Source: Gammaproteobacteria bacterium
GTDB lineage: Bacteria; Pseudomonadota; Gammaproteobacteria; Ga0077536
Length of the DNA stretch: 64,000 nucleotides
Assembly (NCBI GenBank): GCA_009692265.1
Contig: SHZM01000007.1
Location: forward strand, 1-64,000
Direction of reading: 5' to 3'
The notes beneath the pieces are model-generated. The model searched no databases, was not told the DNA's origin, and was given only the letters and a program-made list of their open reading frames with translations. The stretch's first letter is position 1. The number at the start of each line of letters is the position of its first letter. A program made the translations under genes and the position numbers. Positions 24,689 through 33,958 of this stretch are shown piece after piece.

Positions 24689-25312
24689 ATGTCTGCCTTT
24701 GCGCGTGCCAGTAGTCGTCACCGTCAGCCGTTCGATCCGATTACGGCGGTCCTGTTCAAGATTATTCAGGCGATCACCTACCTGTTCGTGTTGGCGGTAA
24801 TGTTTATGAATCCGGTGTCCAAGCAGGGCATCATCGATCCGAAAGCGGAATACATCATTACAGTGACCTGGCCGGATAAAAATCCGAACGACATCGACAC
24901 CTATGTCGAAGATCCGGCTGGAAATATGATCAATTTCTCCTCTGCGGCCGCCGGGCTTATTCATCTTGATCGCGATGACCGAGGTAATTTGAACGACACA
25001 CTCAATATCAATGGTAAGGTAATCGAGAACCCGCTGAACCAGGAAGTTACCACCATCCGCGGGGTAATCACTGGCGAGTACATCGTCAATATCCATTACT
25101 ACGCGACTGAAGATAACAAGCCTGTCCCAGTCACTGTGCGTGTCGACAAAGTAAACCCAAAACTGGAAGTGCTGTACTACGATACCTTGACCCTGGAACG
25201 CAAAGACGACGAAAAAACCGCGATCCGTTTTACGATCTTGAGTGGCGGGACAGTCACCAACATCAATCACATCTCGAAGAGCCTGGTTGCCAAGGCCTTC
25301 AAGCGCAGTTAG
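24689..25312 (+). CDS. Membrane-anchored periplasmic protein, putative ExbD-like partner
   Basis: A 207-residue protein with one transmembrane helix near the N-terminus (about 20-41, AVLFKIIQAITYLFVLAVMF) and a periplasmic beta-rich domain. The domain contains YIITVTWPDKNPNDIDTYVEDPAG and GEYIVNIHYYA, reminiscent of the DUF2135/YfaP-type fold in which a D-x-D-x-Y/H-x-x-D-P-x-G loop is typical. The topology, one helix plus periplasmic domain directly after an ExbB-like gene, is that of ExbD, TolR or MotB, but the sequence is not theirs. Named function unknown; a proton-driven partner role is inferred. Confidence 0.65.
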   Translation: MSAFARASSRHRQPFDPITAVLFKIIQAITYLFVLAVMFMNPVSKQGIIDPKAEYIITVTWPDKNPNDIDTYVEDPAGNMINFSSAAAGLIHLDRDDRGNLNDTLNINGKVIENPLNQEVTTIRGVITGEYIVNIHYYATEDNKPVPVTVRVDKVNPKLEVLYYDTLTLERKDDEKTAIRFTILSGGTVTNINHISKSLVAKAFKRS

Positions 25313-25322
25313 GGGAACTCGA

Positions 25323-25847
25323 GTGAATTTTGGACACGGTGCAATTGTCTCGGCCTTCGTTGTTACTACCCTCATTCTGCTCGGCTTGGGGCTTTATTCG
25401 AAGTGGTCTCCGCGGACCAAAACAGGCGCTATCGTACTCGTGACTTTGGCTTATCTGCTGGTGTATTTCGCGCTACCGCGGATACTCGGTTGGCCGACCG
25501 ATCGCCAGGTACCCCGTCGATTTAACTTGATCGCGGTGTATATCCAGGATCCGGACGAGCAAACGGGCGAAGCCGGCAGCGTGTTCTTCTGGGCCGGTGA
25601 TCTCGCGCCCGGCGCCGATCCGCGGCCACGTGCCTACCGCATGCCGTTCAAGGCTTTGTTCAAATCGGTTTTTCAAGAAGCCCAAGGCAAGCTTCGGCAG
25701 AATATTCCGCAAGAAGGCGAAATCGAACTGGACGATGAGCCAAAAGGCGCGCCGTTGGATTGGACGCGCATGGGTCAGAAAAGCGTCAAGCTTAAATTCA
25801 AGGACGCCATGGTCAACTTACCGCCTGCCAAAGGCACTCCGAATTAA
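25323..25847 (+). CDS. Membrane protein of unknown function, paralogue 1 of the ExbB-like cassette
   Basis: About 174 residues starting at a GTG with AGGGGA in front. Two hydrophobic helices (about 5-24 and 33-54) are followed by a soluble domain beginning RILGWPTDRQVPRRFNLIAVYIQDPDEQ and including FFWAGDLAPG and PRAYRMPFK. The same order of blocks occurs in the next gene, so the two are tandem paralogues. The domain is not one I can name. It may lie in the periplasm after the second helix. The C-terminal part is more charged (EGEIELDDEPKG) than in the paralogue. Confidence 0.7.
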   Translation: MNFGHGAIVSAFVVTTLILLGLGLYSKWSPRTKTGAIVLVTLAYLLVYFALPRILGWPTDRQVPRRFNLIAVYIQDPDEQTGEAGSVFFWAGDLAPGADPRPRAYRMPFKALFKSVFQEAQGKLRQNIPQEGEIELDDEPKGAPLDWTRMGQKSVKLKFKDAMVNLPPAKGTPN

Positions 25848-25867
25848 GCGCGAGAGAGTTTAATGTT

Positions 25868-26380
25868 ATGAGCACGCCAAGTGTCGCGGCCTTCGTTGCA
25901 GGCTACATCGTGATCGCCTTACTGCTTGCAAACCTGTTGTTCTGCACTCGTTGGAGGTGGTGGATAAAACTCGCGGCGCTGCTCTGGGTGGCTGGTCTTT
26001 TTCAGATTACCTACCGCTCGTTGCCCGATCTCTTAGGGTGGCCAACCGCGCGAAGCGTGCCCGAGCGTTTCAATCTCATGGGGTTACATATTGTTGAACC
26101 AGACAAAAGCGGCTCGACCAAAGGTGATATTTATCTGTGGGTGACAGACTTAAATTTAGACGGCTCGGCACGGGTGCCGCGCGCCTTTGTCGTGCCGTTT
26201 CACCCTGAATTGCAGGTCAAACTCATCGCGGCGGGTACTAAATTGCGCAAAGGTTTACCGCAACTCGGGGAACAGGTCGATACACCGTTTGAATCCGGCC
26301 CAGCGACATTGGGCCACGCCGATAACGCGCTTAACCTCGATTTCTACGACATGCCCGATCCGCTGTTCCCTGAGCGTTAG
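25868..26380 (+). CDS. Membrane protein of unknown function, paralogue 2 of the ExbB-like cassette
   Basis: A 170-residue protein with two hydrophobic helices (about 6-26 and 33-50) and then LLGWPTARSVPERFNLMGLHIVEPDK, DIYLWVTDLNLDG and RVPRAFVVPFHPELQ. These align by eye with the preceding gene (LGWPT-x-R-x-VP-x-RFNL, W-x-x-DL, PRA-x-x-x-PF), which marks an internal duplication. No enzymatic motif is visible. It is the last gene of the four-gene set; the next gene converges from the other strand 22 bp away. Confidence 0.7.
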   Translation: MSTPSVAAFVAGYIVIALLLANLLFCTRWRWWIKLAALLWVAGLFQITYRSLPDLLGWPTARSVPERFNLMGLHIVEPDKSGSTKGDIYLWVTDLNLDGSARVPRAFVVPFHPELQVKLIAAGTKLRKGLPQLGEQVDTPFESGPATLGHADNALNLDFYDMPDPLFPER

Positions 26381-26402
26381 CGCTGCCAGGGGTAGTTTGA
26401 GT

Positions 26403-27425
26403 CTAAATTAGGGCTCTACTACGGAGCTCATCCTTGAGATAAGCGTAATAGATTGGAGCGGCGATTAGTCCAGCGATTCCGAACGCGGCCTCCATCACCA
26501 GCATCGCGATTAATAGTTCCCACGCACGGGCACGGATGTGCCCACCGATTATCCGTGCGTTTAAAAAATACTCGAGCTTGTGGATAACAATTAAATACAA
26601 CAACGACCCGGTCGCGATTATCAGCGAGTGACTCAAGCTCACCGTGAAAATCATCGTATTCGAGATCAAGTTACCGAGAATCGGTATCAGTCCCGCGACA
26701 AACGTAATCACAATTAAGGTTTTCGTGAAGGGCAGGTTGACGTCAAACTGTGGCAGTACCACGGCGAGATAGAACCCGGTTAGCGCCGTATTAATGGATG
26801 AGATCCAGATCTGAGCAAAGACCACCCGCCGGAAAGCCAGCGATAACCGCAGCCCACGATGCGCGAAAGCCGAGGTTAATGGTCCGAAACTCCGCACCGG
26901 GATCGCGGTCTCGAGAGACAGCAACGCACCAATGACCAGCCCGATCAACACATGCGCCAGGCCACGTCCCAACCCTGCGCCGGCCATTTGAAACATGTCG
27001 GTGTGGCCCCGCAGCCAGTTGACCAGCGCGATTCGTAACTCTTCGGCATCCGCGGGTGTGTTTTCAAGCACCCAGGGCGGAAGGCTTCCGCGTGAATTCT
27101 CCAGGATCTCGGCCATACGTTGGATAAGCGCCGGGACGTTTTCCTCGCTATTGCGCAAAAATGAGCTGAGGCTCAAGCCAGCCGTCGTAAGCAGTGCCAG
27201 CAACACCGCCGCGATAATCGTCACCGCCAGTAAGCGCGGTCCGCCCCGGCCTAGCGCAGGAATGCGTAGCGGCCGCACCAACGCATTGACGAGCGCGAAT
27301 ACGAAGAGACCAGCGAGTAAGGCCGGCAATAAATGGAGGTAAAGCAACAGCAAGAGACCGCCGCCAAACACCACCCAACTCGCCGATTCAAAACGGGCGG
27401 CAGTCGAATCGTTCATCGTTTGCAA
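26403..27425 (-). CDS. AI-2E family transporter (PerM-like permease)
   Basis: A 340-residue polytopic membrane protein of the AI-2E/PerM family. It has the N-terminal helix pair (GGGLLLLLYLHLLPALLAGLFVFALV), a long loop with a charged helical segment (ENVPALIQRMAEILENS), and several C-terminal helices including the family block FVAGLIPILGNLISNTMIF. Members export small molecules, autoinducer-2 or ions; substrates differ and cannot be told here. Start ATG at 27423-27425 with a weak ribosome site. It ends facing the membrane cassette and is followed upstream by tilS on the same strand. Confidence 0.85.
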   Translation of the reverse strand: MQTMNDSTAARFESASWVVFGGGLLLLLYLHLLPALLAGLFVFALVNALVRPLRIPALGRGGPRLLAVTIIAAVLLALLTTAGLSLSSFLRNSEENVPALIQRMAEILENSRGSLPPWVLENTPADAEELRIALVNWLRGHTDMFQMAGAGLGRGLAHVLIGLVIGALLSLETAIPVRSFGPLTSAFAHRGLRLSLAFRRVVFAQIWISSINTALTGFYLAVVLPQFDVNLPFTKTLIVITFVAGLIPILGNLISNTMIFTVSLSHSLIIATGSLLYLIVIHKLEYFLNARIIGGHIRARAWELLIAMLVMEAAFGIAGLIAAPIYYAYLKDELRSRALI

Positions 27426-27515
27426 GCTTTCATTCCTGTGACTTAACGCGAAAAACGCTCGACGAACATATTAGCTACTCTTCGTGGCTGTCTGCTGAAG
27501 GTCACTGACTGCCGG

Positions 27516-28871
27516 TTACTCACTGCTGGGCGCCCATTGTAGCTTCCAACCCTGCTCATCCGCCCCTGCCGCGTACTCAGCGCACACCCAGAGATCAGCC
27601 ACGGCCGCAAGCGTGTCCCCCACATAAATCAACGGAAGTTGCGCGCGTTCCCACGGGGGAATTTGCTGCGTTTGTAATAGTCGCTTCAAGGTTTGGCTGT
27701 GAGCACTTCCGACCGGGCGACAGCGCTCGCCGCCTACCCTTGCACGTACCACAACTTCGTTACTTTCAAGTGAGTCAACGCGGATCCCGCAGCCCGCAAC
27801 GAGCGACGCCGACAGATAGCCCCCTGGTAATGACAATGCGCCAGCAAGATCCCAGGTGATTGGCGTAAAGGCTCGTGCTTTCGGGCTGACCTGATACAAG
27901 TACAAACAGCCACGGTGCCGGCGAAGGCCACTACGCCCCCATTCAACTACAGGTAATCGGTCTCGACGCGACCCAAGCACCGTCCTGAGCATCACGTCCA
28001 ATTGCGCCGAGCTTGGCGCGCGGTGCCCGCGGCTCAAAATCCATTGGCGCAGGCACAGCGCTTGCCACTCCGGCGAAAGCGGAGCGAACACCGCGAGGTC
28101 AAGATGATCGGATGTCCGATACAGGGTAGCCGACAGGATGCAACCCGCCCGCTCTGCGAGATTTTCCGCGGCAACTCGTTGCAGGCTCGCCACACGGCTT
28201 AGCGTGCTTGCTGCGCTCGGCCAACGCTTGTACAAGATGGGCAAAACATGATGTCGTAGAAAATTTCGGTCGTAATTCAGCACCTGATTGCCGGGGTCAT
28301 CAACACCGCTAACCCCGACTCCCGCACAGTACTGACGAAGCTCAGTGCCAGAGAGGTCCAGGCAGGGTCGACCAAGCCAGCCTTCACCGAGTACGCGCAA
28401 TGCTGCAATTCCCTGAAGACCGTCAGGGCCTGCACCACGCAATGCGTTGAGCAGAAAGGTCTCGGCCTGATCGTCGCGGTGATGCGCAGTCAATATTAAA
28501 TCGCGGGCAGTAGTTCGCCGTGCCAGCGCCGCGTAGCGCTGTTCGCGCGCCCAGGCTTCCACGCTTTCACCTGGCGGCGGCGGCGAGACGAGCTTCAGGA
28601 TTTCGAATTCGATGCCGAGCGCAAGACAGCGCTTATGACAGTGGTCTGCCCACTGCTGGCTATGCGCGTGTAGGCCGTGATCGACATGCAACGCGCGTAA
28701 GTTTGGTGAACTCGGCCCGCGGGTGCGTGCTAACGCCACCAACAACGCAGTTGAATCCCAGCCACCGCTGTAGGCTACCGTCCAGCGCGAGATGCCGACA
28801 CAAGTAGCGGCTAAGGCGGCGCTGGTAGCCGCGATTTTTTGCTCTACCGCGACCTGCTTATTCTCGGCCAC
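27516..28871 (-). CDS. tilS: tRNA(Ile)-lysidine synthase
   Basis: A 451-residue enzyme that converts C34 of the tRNA(Ile) CAU anticodon to lysidine so that it reads AUA. The PP-loop ATP site is VAYSGGWDSTALL (about 33-45; the common form is SGGxDS), followed by HVDHGLH, EAWARE-RY and LTAHHRDDQAETFLLNALRG. The C-terminal half holds the substrate-binding and tRNA-binding domains (CRPVGSAHSQTLKRLLQTQQIPPWERAQLPLIYVGD region). Start is GTG at 28869-28871. It follows accA by 12 bp, as in many gammaproteobacteria. Confidence 0.95.
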   Translation of the reverse strand: MAENKQVAVEQKIAATSAALAATCVGISRWTVAYSGGWDSTALLVALARTRGPSSPNLRALHVDHGLHAHSQQWADHCHKRCLALGIEFEILKLVSPPPPGESVEAWAREQRYAALARRTTARDLILTAHHRDDQAETFLLNALRGAGPDGLQGIAALRVLGEGWLGRPCLDLSGTELRQYCAGVGVSGVDDPGNQVLNYDRNFLRHHVLPILYKRWPSAASTLSRVASLQRVAAENLAERAGCILSATLYRTSDHLDLAVFAPLSPEWQALCLRQWILSRGHRAPSSAQLDVMLRTVLGSRRDRLPVVEWGRSGLRRHRGCLYLYQVSPKARAFTPITWDLAGALSLPGGYLSASLVAGCGIRVDSLESNEVVVRARVGGERCRPVGSAHSQTLKRLLQTQQIPPWERAQLPLIYVGDTLAAVADLWVCAEYAAGADEQGWKLQWAPSSE

Positions 28872-28883
28872 AATCCAATTTTT

Positions 28884-29873
28884 TCATAGTTCTGTGAATT
28901 CGCCGAATCGGTTCAAGCGATCATGCCGTTGTCGAACCAAGGTGTCCGTATCCAACGCGACAAGCTTTTCTAAAGCATCCTGGATTGCGGTGCCAACCTT
29001 TGCGCTAATCGCATCGTAATTCCGGTGTGCGCCGCCGAGCGGCTCTTCGATGAGAGTGTCCACCAGCTTGAGCTGTTTCAGGCGTTCGGAAGTAATTCCC
29101 ATGGCTTCCGCGGCATCCGCGGCTTTATCCGCGCTCTTCCACAGGATCGACGCGCAACCCTCGGGAGAAATTACTGCATAGGTCGCGTACTGCAGCATGA
29201 TGACGCGGTCAGCCACGCCGATTGCGAGTGCGCCACCCGAACCGCCCTCTCCGATCACGGTCGTAACAATCGGCACCCGCAGATTCGCCAAGACCAGCAA
29301 ATTACGAGCAATTGCTTCGCTTTGTCCGCGCTCCTCGGCGTCGATGCCGGGATACGCACCCGGCGTATCGATAAATGTCAGCAGCGGTAAGCCGAAGCGC
29401 TCCGCTAGCTGCATGATGCGCAAGGCCTTACGGTAGCCTTCGGGCTTCGGCATCCCGAAGTTCCGCAGCAAGTTCTCTTTCGTATTGCGTCCCTTTTGGT
29501 GACCGATGAACGCGACACCGCGGCCGTTGAAACGCGCAACCCCGGAGACAATCGCCGGATCATCCGAATAGTGCCGGTCACCATGGAGTTCCTCGATCTG
29601 CTCGAACAAGCGAGTCACATAGTCCAGGGTGTACGGCCGTTGCGCGTGACGCGCGAGCTTCGCGATCTGCCACGGACTCAAGGCACCAAAAATTTGGCGG
29701 GTAAGTTCGCGCGAGCGCTCCTGCAGGCGATTAATCTCTTCGGAGATATTGAGCTCTGAGTCGTTACCCACTTTGCGCAGTGCTTCGATCTTTGCTTCGA
29801 GCTCGGCGATAGGCTGTTCGAAATCAAGGAACTGGTAATTCAAGGTCGTGGGTTCAGTTGCAGCCTCAGCCAT
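28884..29873 (-). CDS. accA: Acetyl-CoA carboxylase carboxyltransferase subunit alpha
   Basis: A 329-residue subunit that, with AccD, transfers carboxyl from biotin to acetyl-CoA to make malonyl-CoA, the first step of fatty-acid synthesis. The N-terminal helix [17 protein letters not shown], the [22 protein letters not shown] block, [34 protein letters not shown] and the oxyanion-type [17 protein letters not shown] are all standard. Size is close to the E. coli protein (319). It lies between dnaE and tilS as in E. coli and is probably transcribed with them. Confidence 0.97.
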   Translation of the reverse strand: MAEAATEPTTLNYQFLDFEQPIAELEAKIEALRKVGNDSELNISEEINRLQERSRELTRQIFGALSPWQIAKLARHAQRPYTLDYVTRLFEQIEELHGDRHYSDDPAIVSGVARFNGRGVAFIGHQKGRNTKENLLRNFGMPKPEGYRKALRIMQLAERFGLPLLTFIDTPGAYPGIDAEERGQSEAIARNLLVLANLRVPIVTTVIGEGGSGGALAIGVADRVIMLQYATYAVISPEGCASILWKSADKAADAAEAMGITSERLKQLKLVDTLIEEPLGGAHRNYDAISAKVGTAIQDALEKLVALDTDTLVRQRHDRLNRFGEFTEL

Positions 29874-29925
29874 AGCGGGGTCCTACCGTCTAGTCATGAT
29901 CCAAGCGCTGGATGCTTCAGCGCGC

Positions 29926-32900
29926 TTAATATTCGATTCTGACAGCCTCATCGCCAACATGCGCGCGTAATTGGTCCAGCAGTGCTTCCGTCGCAGGCAC
30001 TCGCCATTCGTCCGCCAGCCGTACGCGCGCGCGCGCGGACGCGGTTCGGTAATCAATACTCACAGGGCAGGTTCCTGGGCCGTACGCTTTTAACGCAGTT
30101 TGCAAGCTGCCTACTAAACCATTCAGAACGCCATCGAGTTGAATAACAACCGCTTTGGCGTAGCGTTGTCGCGCATCGTCCAGACTCCACACGACCTGTG
30201 CATTGAGCGCTTGATCGCCACTGTAGTCATCGACTGCGCAATCGCCTTCAATCACGACCAAGCGATCGGCTGCCAGTTTGTCGAGCGAACTCTCAAGCAC
30301 CTTATTGTAAACAGTGACCTCGACTCTCGCGGTGTTGTCGTCGATCGTTAGAATGGCCATTCGGCCGCGTCGTCCCTTGATAAAACGCAGGGCGAGTATT
30401 AAGCCAGCAGCTCGACGTTTCCCTGGTTTCATATCAACTAATCGAGAAACGTTTAGGCCTTCCAACTCGCCTCGGTATCGATCGATTGGATGCCCGCTTA
30501 AATATAGTCCGAGCGTTTCTTTTTCCCAATTCAAAAGTTGCGGTTTTGACCATTCATCGCTCGCTTGTGCCCGTTTCCAAGCAGCAGAGTCCAAAGTCGA
30601 AGCAGGCTCGTCGGCGCTTATGCCGAATAAATCAGACTGCCCACGAGCGGCGGCAGCGGCCTGTTGCTCGGCCGCCAACATTGCCTGTTCCAAAATTGTC
30701 ATTAAGCCGCGGCGACGCGCTCCGAGCGAATCCAACGCGCCTGCCTTGATCAAGGCTTCGAGCACCCGTCGATTAAGTTTGCGTGAATCATTTCGTCGGC
30801 ACAGATCGAATAAATCACTGTACAAGCCCGTCTCGCGGGCCTCGGCAAGGGCCACGACGGCGGCCTCACCAACTCCTTTGACTGCGCCGAGACCGTAGCG
30901 GATTGTGGTGGCATTCGCGACGGTAAATCGATAGCCGCACGCATTGATGTCCGGCGGTTGTACTTCGACCCCAAGCTGTCTGCATTCATCGATGAGCCGC
31001 ACCACTTTGTCGGTCGTGTCCATGTCGGCGGACAGAACCGCCGCCATAAATGCCGCTGGATAGTGCGTTTTGAGCCAAGCAGTCTGGTACGCCACCAAGG
31101 CATAGGCGGCGGAATGAGACTTATTAAAACCGTAGCCCGCGAATTTCTCCATTAAATCGAAGATCTGGGCGGCGACTTCGCGGTCTATCCCACGCTCGGT
31201 AGCGCCGTCAGTGAAGGTCTGGCGCTGCATCGCCATCTCCTCGGCCTTTTTCTTGCCCATCGCGCGGCGCAGCAGATCAGCCGAACCCAGGGTATAACCC
31301 GCAAGCACTTGTGCAATTTGCATCACTTGCTCTTGGTAGAGGATCACGCCGTATGTCGGCTTGAGAATTTCCTCAAGCTGCGGGTGAGGGTATTTGACAA
31401 CGGCCCGGCCGTGTTTGCGATCAATGAAATCGTCGACCATACCGGATTGCAGCGGCCCCGGCCGAAATAGCGCGACTAACGCGATAAGGTCTTCGAACCG
31501 ATCTGGCTTTAAGCGCTTAATTAACTCCTTCATGCCACGAGATTCGAGCTGAAACACGGCGGTCGTCTGGGCTTGTTGCACCAGTTTGTAGGTCGCGTCG
31601 TCAACTAATGGCAAAGCACCTATCTCTAGCGCAGACTCACCTCTCGCGCGGCGAATTAGATCGATGTCGCGAATCGCCCAATCAATGATCGTCAAGGTTC
31701 GCAGTCCGAGGAAATCGAATTTCAGCAGGCCTACCGCTTCGACATCGCTCATGTCGAACTGGGTAACTGTGCCCTCGCTGCCTTGCTCGCAATACAGCGG
31801 CATAAAGTCAGTTAGCGGCGCTGGCGCGATGACTATTCCGCCCGCGTGTTTACCCGCATTGCGCGCGAGCCCTTCCAGCGATAAGGCAAGATCCAAAATC
31901 GCGCGAACGTCATCTTCTTCCCTATAACGAGCTTTTAGTTGGGGTTCCTCTTCCAGCGCCCGATCCAGGGTCATATTCGGATCAAAGGGCACTAGCTTGG
32001 CCAGCTGGTCGACAAAACCATAGGGAAAACCGAGAACTCGTCCTACGTCGCGCAACACTGCTTTCGCTGCCATCGTCCCATAGGTGATGATCTGAGAGAC
32101 TTTATCCCGACCGTAACGATTGCTCACGTAGCCGATCACCTCATCACGGCGGTCCATGCAAAAATCGACATCGAAGTCTGGCATCGAAACCCGTTCTGGA
32201 TTCAGAAAACGCTCGAAGAGCAGGTCATAGTCCAGAGGATCAAGCTCGGTAATGCCAAGAGCGTATGCGGCTAACGACCCCGCGCCCGAACCGCGCCCGG
32301 GCCCGACCGGTATGCCGGAATTTTTTGCCCATTGAATAAAATCCGAAACGATCAAGAAGTAACCTGCGAAGCCCATTTCGATAATGACCCCAAGCTCATG
32401 CGCGAGGCGGTCTGCATAAAGCTTAAAGTCGCGCTTCCCCGTGTGCGTCGCATATCGGCGTTGCATGCCGGCGCGGGTTTCGTCTTCGAGCAGGGCAGCT
32501 ACGGTGGTGCCCTCCGGCACCGGGAAGTGCGGCAAATGGTACGCACCAAACTCCAGAACCAGGTTACAGCGATGCGCAATTTCAATGGTATTCGCTAGCG
32601 CGTCGGGAACATCCGCGAACAGTTCCACCATTTCCGTCGGGCTGCGAAGGTATTGCTCCGCGGTGTAGGATCGTGGACGCCGGGGATCTGAAAGGGTGCG
32701 CCCTTCCTGTATGCAGACGCGTGCTTCATGCGCTTCAAAGTCGGTAGGCGCGAGGAAGCGAGCATCGTTGGTCGCTACAAGTGGTAAATGCAGTACATCG
32801 GCGAGATCTATCGCCGTGCTCACGTAGCGTTCTTCGCCAGCCCGGCCAGTGCGCGAAATTTCGACATAGAACCGGTCAGGGAAAATCGTGGAAATTACCG

Positions 32901-33375
32901 TCGCCCGAATCCGGGCTTTTTCGAGCTGCCCCTCGCTCAGCAAAGTACCGAGCTCGCCGTATAAACCGCCGGAAAGCGCGATTAATCGCGTGGTGTCCGA
33001 TGTGAACCACTCCCACGCTAGTTGCGGCACTCCTTGCACCTGACCCTCACGATATCCGCGCGTCAGCAAGCCGCACAGCTGACGGAAGCCCGTGCGATCT
33101 TGGCACAAAAGCACTAGCCGAGATTTTTCGATGCCCTCGTCACGCTGATGAACCCAAACCTCGGCGCCTAAAATCGGTTTGACACCCGCGCGTTCCGCTT
33201 CTTGATAAAACTTCACCGCGGCAAACGTGTTGGATAAATCTGTGATCGCGAGCGCTGGCATGCCGGAATCTCTCGTCTGCGCAATGAGCTCCGGAATCCG
33301 AATTAGACCGTCGGATAGCGAATATTCCGTGTGCAGATGAAGGTGGACGAATGAATTCGTGTTCATTCGAGACAT
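29926..33375 (-). CDS. dnaE: DNA polymerase III subunit alpha
   Basis: About 1149 residues, the DnaE1 size. The N-terminal PHP domain begins FVHLHLHTEYSLSDG; the palm carries PGRGSGAGSLAAYALGIT and the metal-binding PDFDVDFCMDRRDEVI; finger-region landmarks are ARNAGKHAGGIVIAP, FDFLGLRTLT and YGVILYQEQVMQIAQ. The C-terminus has the helix-hairpin-helix and OB-fold (GLILALRFIKGRRGRMAILTIDD). ATG at 33373-33375 or 33364-33366 both fit; I use the first. The frame is open further but would run into rnhB, which ends at 33395. Main replicative polymerase subunit. Confidence 0.96.
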   Translation of the reverse strand: MSRMNTNSFVHLHLHTEYSLSDGLIRIPELIAQTRDSGMPALAITDLSNTFAAVKFYQEAERAGVKPILGAEVWVHQRDEGIEKSRLVLLCQDRTGFRQLCGLLTRGYREGQVQGVPQLAWEWFTSDTTRLIALSGGLYGELGTLLSEGQLEKARIRATVISTIFPDRFYVEISRTGRAGEERYVSTAIDLADVLHLPLVATNDARFLAPTDFEAHEARVCIQEGRTLSDPRRPRSYTAEQYLRSPTEMVELFADVPDALANTIEIAHRCNLVLEFGAYHLPHFPVPEGTTVAALLEDETRAGMQRRYATHTGKRDFKLYADRLAHELGVIIEMGFAGYFLIVSDFIQWAKNSGIPVGPGRGSGAGSLAAYALGITELDPLDYDLLFERFLNPERVSMPDFDVDFCMDRRDEVIGYVSNRYGRDKVSQIITYGTMAAKAVLRDVGRVLGFPYGFVDQLAKLVPFDPNMTLDRALEEEPQLKARYREEDDVRAILDLALSLEGLARNAGKHAGGIVIAPAPLTDFMPLYCEQGSEGTVTQFDMSDVEAVGLLKFDFLGLRTLTIIDWAIRDIDLIRRARGESALEIGALPLVDDATYKLVQQAQTTAVFQLESRGMKELIKRLKPDRFEDLIALVALFRPGPLQSGMVDDFIDRKHGRAVVKYPHPQLEEILKPTYGVILYQEQVMQIAQVLAGYTLGSADLLRRAMGKKKAEEMAMQRQTFTDGATERGIDREVAAQIFDLMEKFAGYGFNKSHSAAYALVAYQTAWLKTHYPAAFMAAVLSADMDTTDKVVRLIDECRQLGVEVQPPDINACGYRFTVANATTIRYGLGAVKGVGEAAVVALAEARETGLYSDLFDLCRRNDSRKLNRRVLEALIKAGALDSLGARRRGLMTILEQAMLAAEQQAAAAARGQSDLFGISADEPASTLDSAAWKRAQASDEWSKPQLLNWEKETLGLYLSGHPIDRYRGELEGLNVSRLVDMKPGKRRAAGLILALRFIKGRRGRMAILTIDDNTARVEVTVYNKVLESSLDKLAADRLVVIEGDCAVDDYSGDQALNAQVVWSLDDARQRYAKAVVIQLDGVLNGLVGSLQTALKAYGPGTCPVSIDYRTASARARVRLADEWRVPATEALLDQLRAHVGDEAVRIEY

Positions 33376-33394
33376 CGGCGAAGGCGTACTGCAT

Positions 33395-33958
33395 TCATCG
33401 ACGTTGCGCCTCGGCAACGGGACGAAACGAGCGTCGATGTTCAGGGCAAAGTCCATGCGTCTGTAGCGCCCGCAAATGCACCGCGGTCGGATACCCGCGA
33501 TGTCGGGAGAACCCATAGTCGGGGTATTCGAGATCGAGGGCATCCATCATTCGATCGCGTGCGACCTTGGCGAGAATTGAGGCTGCACTTATAACCGCCA
33601 CTTTCGCGTCCCCTTTCACGATCGCTTCAGCTAAATAGGGCAAACTCGGACACACGTTTCCGTCGATCAACACTTTGTCTGGTTTTAAACTCAATCCGTT
33701 TACTGCTCGTTGCATCGCCAGTAGCGTGGCATGGTAGATGTTTAAACGGTCGATTTCCTCGACGCTTGCGAGTGCAATAAAGTAGCTCGAGGCGTCACGA
33801 ACAATGACTGAATAGAGCCTCTCACGCTGCACCGCCGATAACATTTTAGAGTCTTTAAGTCCCGAAATGGGACGCCGCGGATCGAAAATTACCGCCGCCG
33901 CGACAACTGGTCCCGCGAGCGGGCCGCGCCCTGCTTCATCTACACCTGCAATCAGCAT
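33395..33958 (-). CDS. rnhB: Ribonuclease HII
   Basis: A 187-residue endonuclease that removes ribonucleotides from DNA-RNA hybrids. The N-terminus [18 protein letters not shown] gives the catalytic Asp-Glu pair; [28 protein letters not shown] (third acidic residue) and [15 protein letters not shown] (with the fourth acid in the conserved block) follow. The ATG directly abuts the lpxB stop codon. The order lpxB-rnhB-dnaE is conserved in gammaproteobacteria. Confidence 0.96.
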   Translation of the reverse strand: MLIAGVDEAGRGPLAGPVVAAAVIFDPRRPISGLKDSKMLSAVQRERLYSVIVRDASSYFIALASVEEIDRLNIYHATLLAMQRAVNGLSLKPDKVLIDGNVCPSLPYLAEAIVKGDAKVAVISAASILAKVARDRMMDALDLEYPDYGFSRHRGYPTAVHLRALQTHGLCPEHRRSFRPVAEAQRR

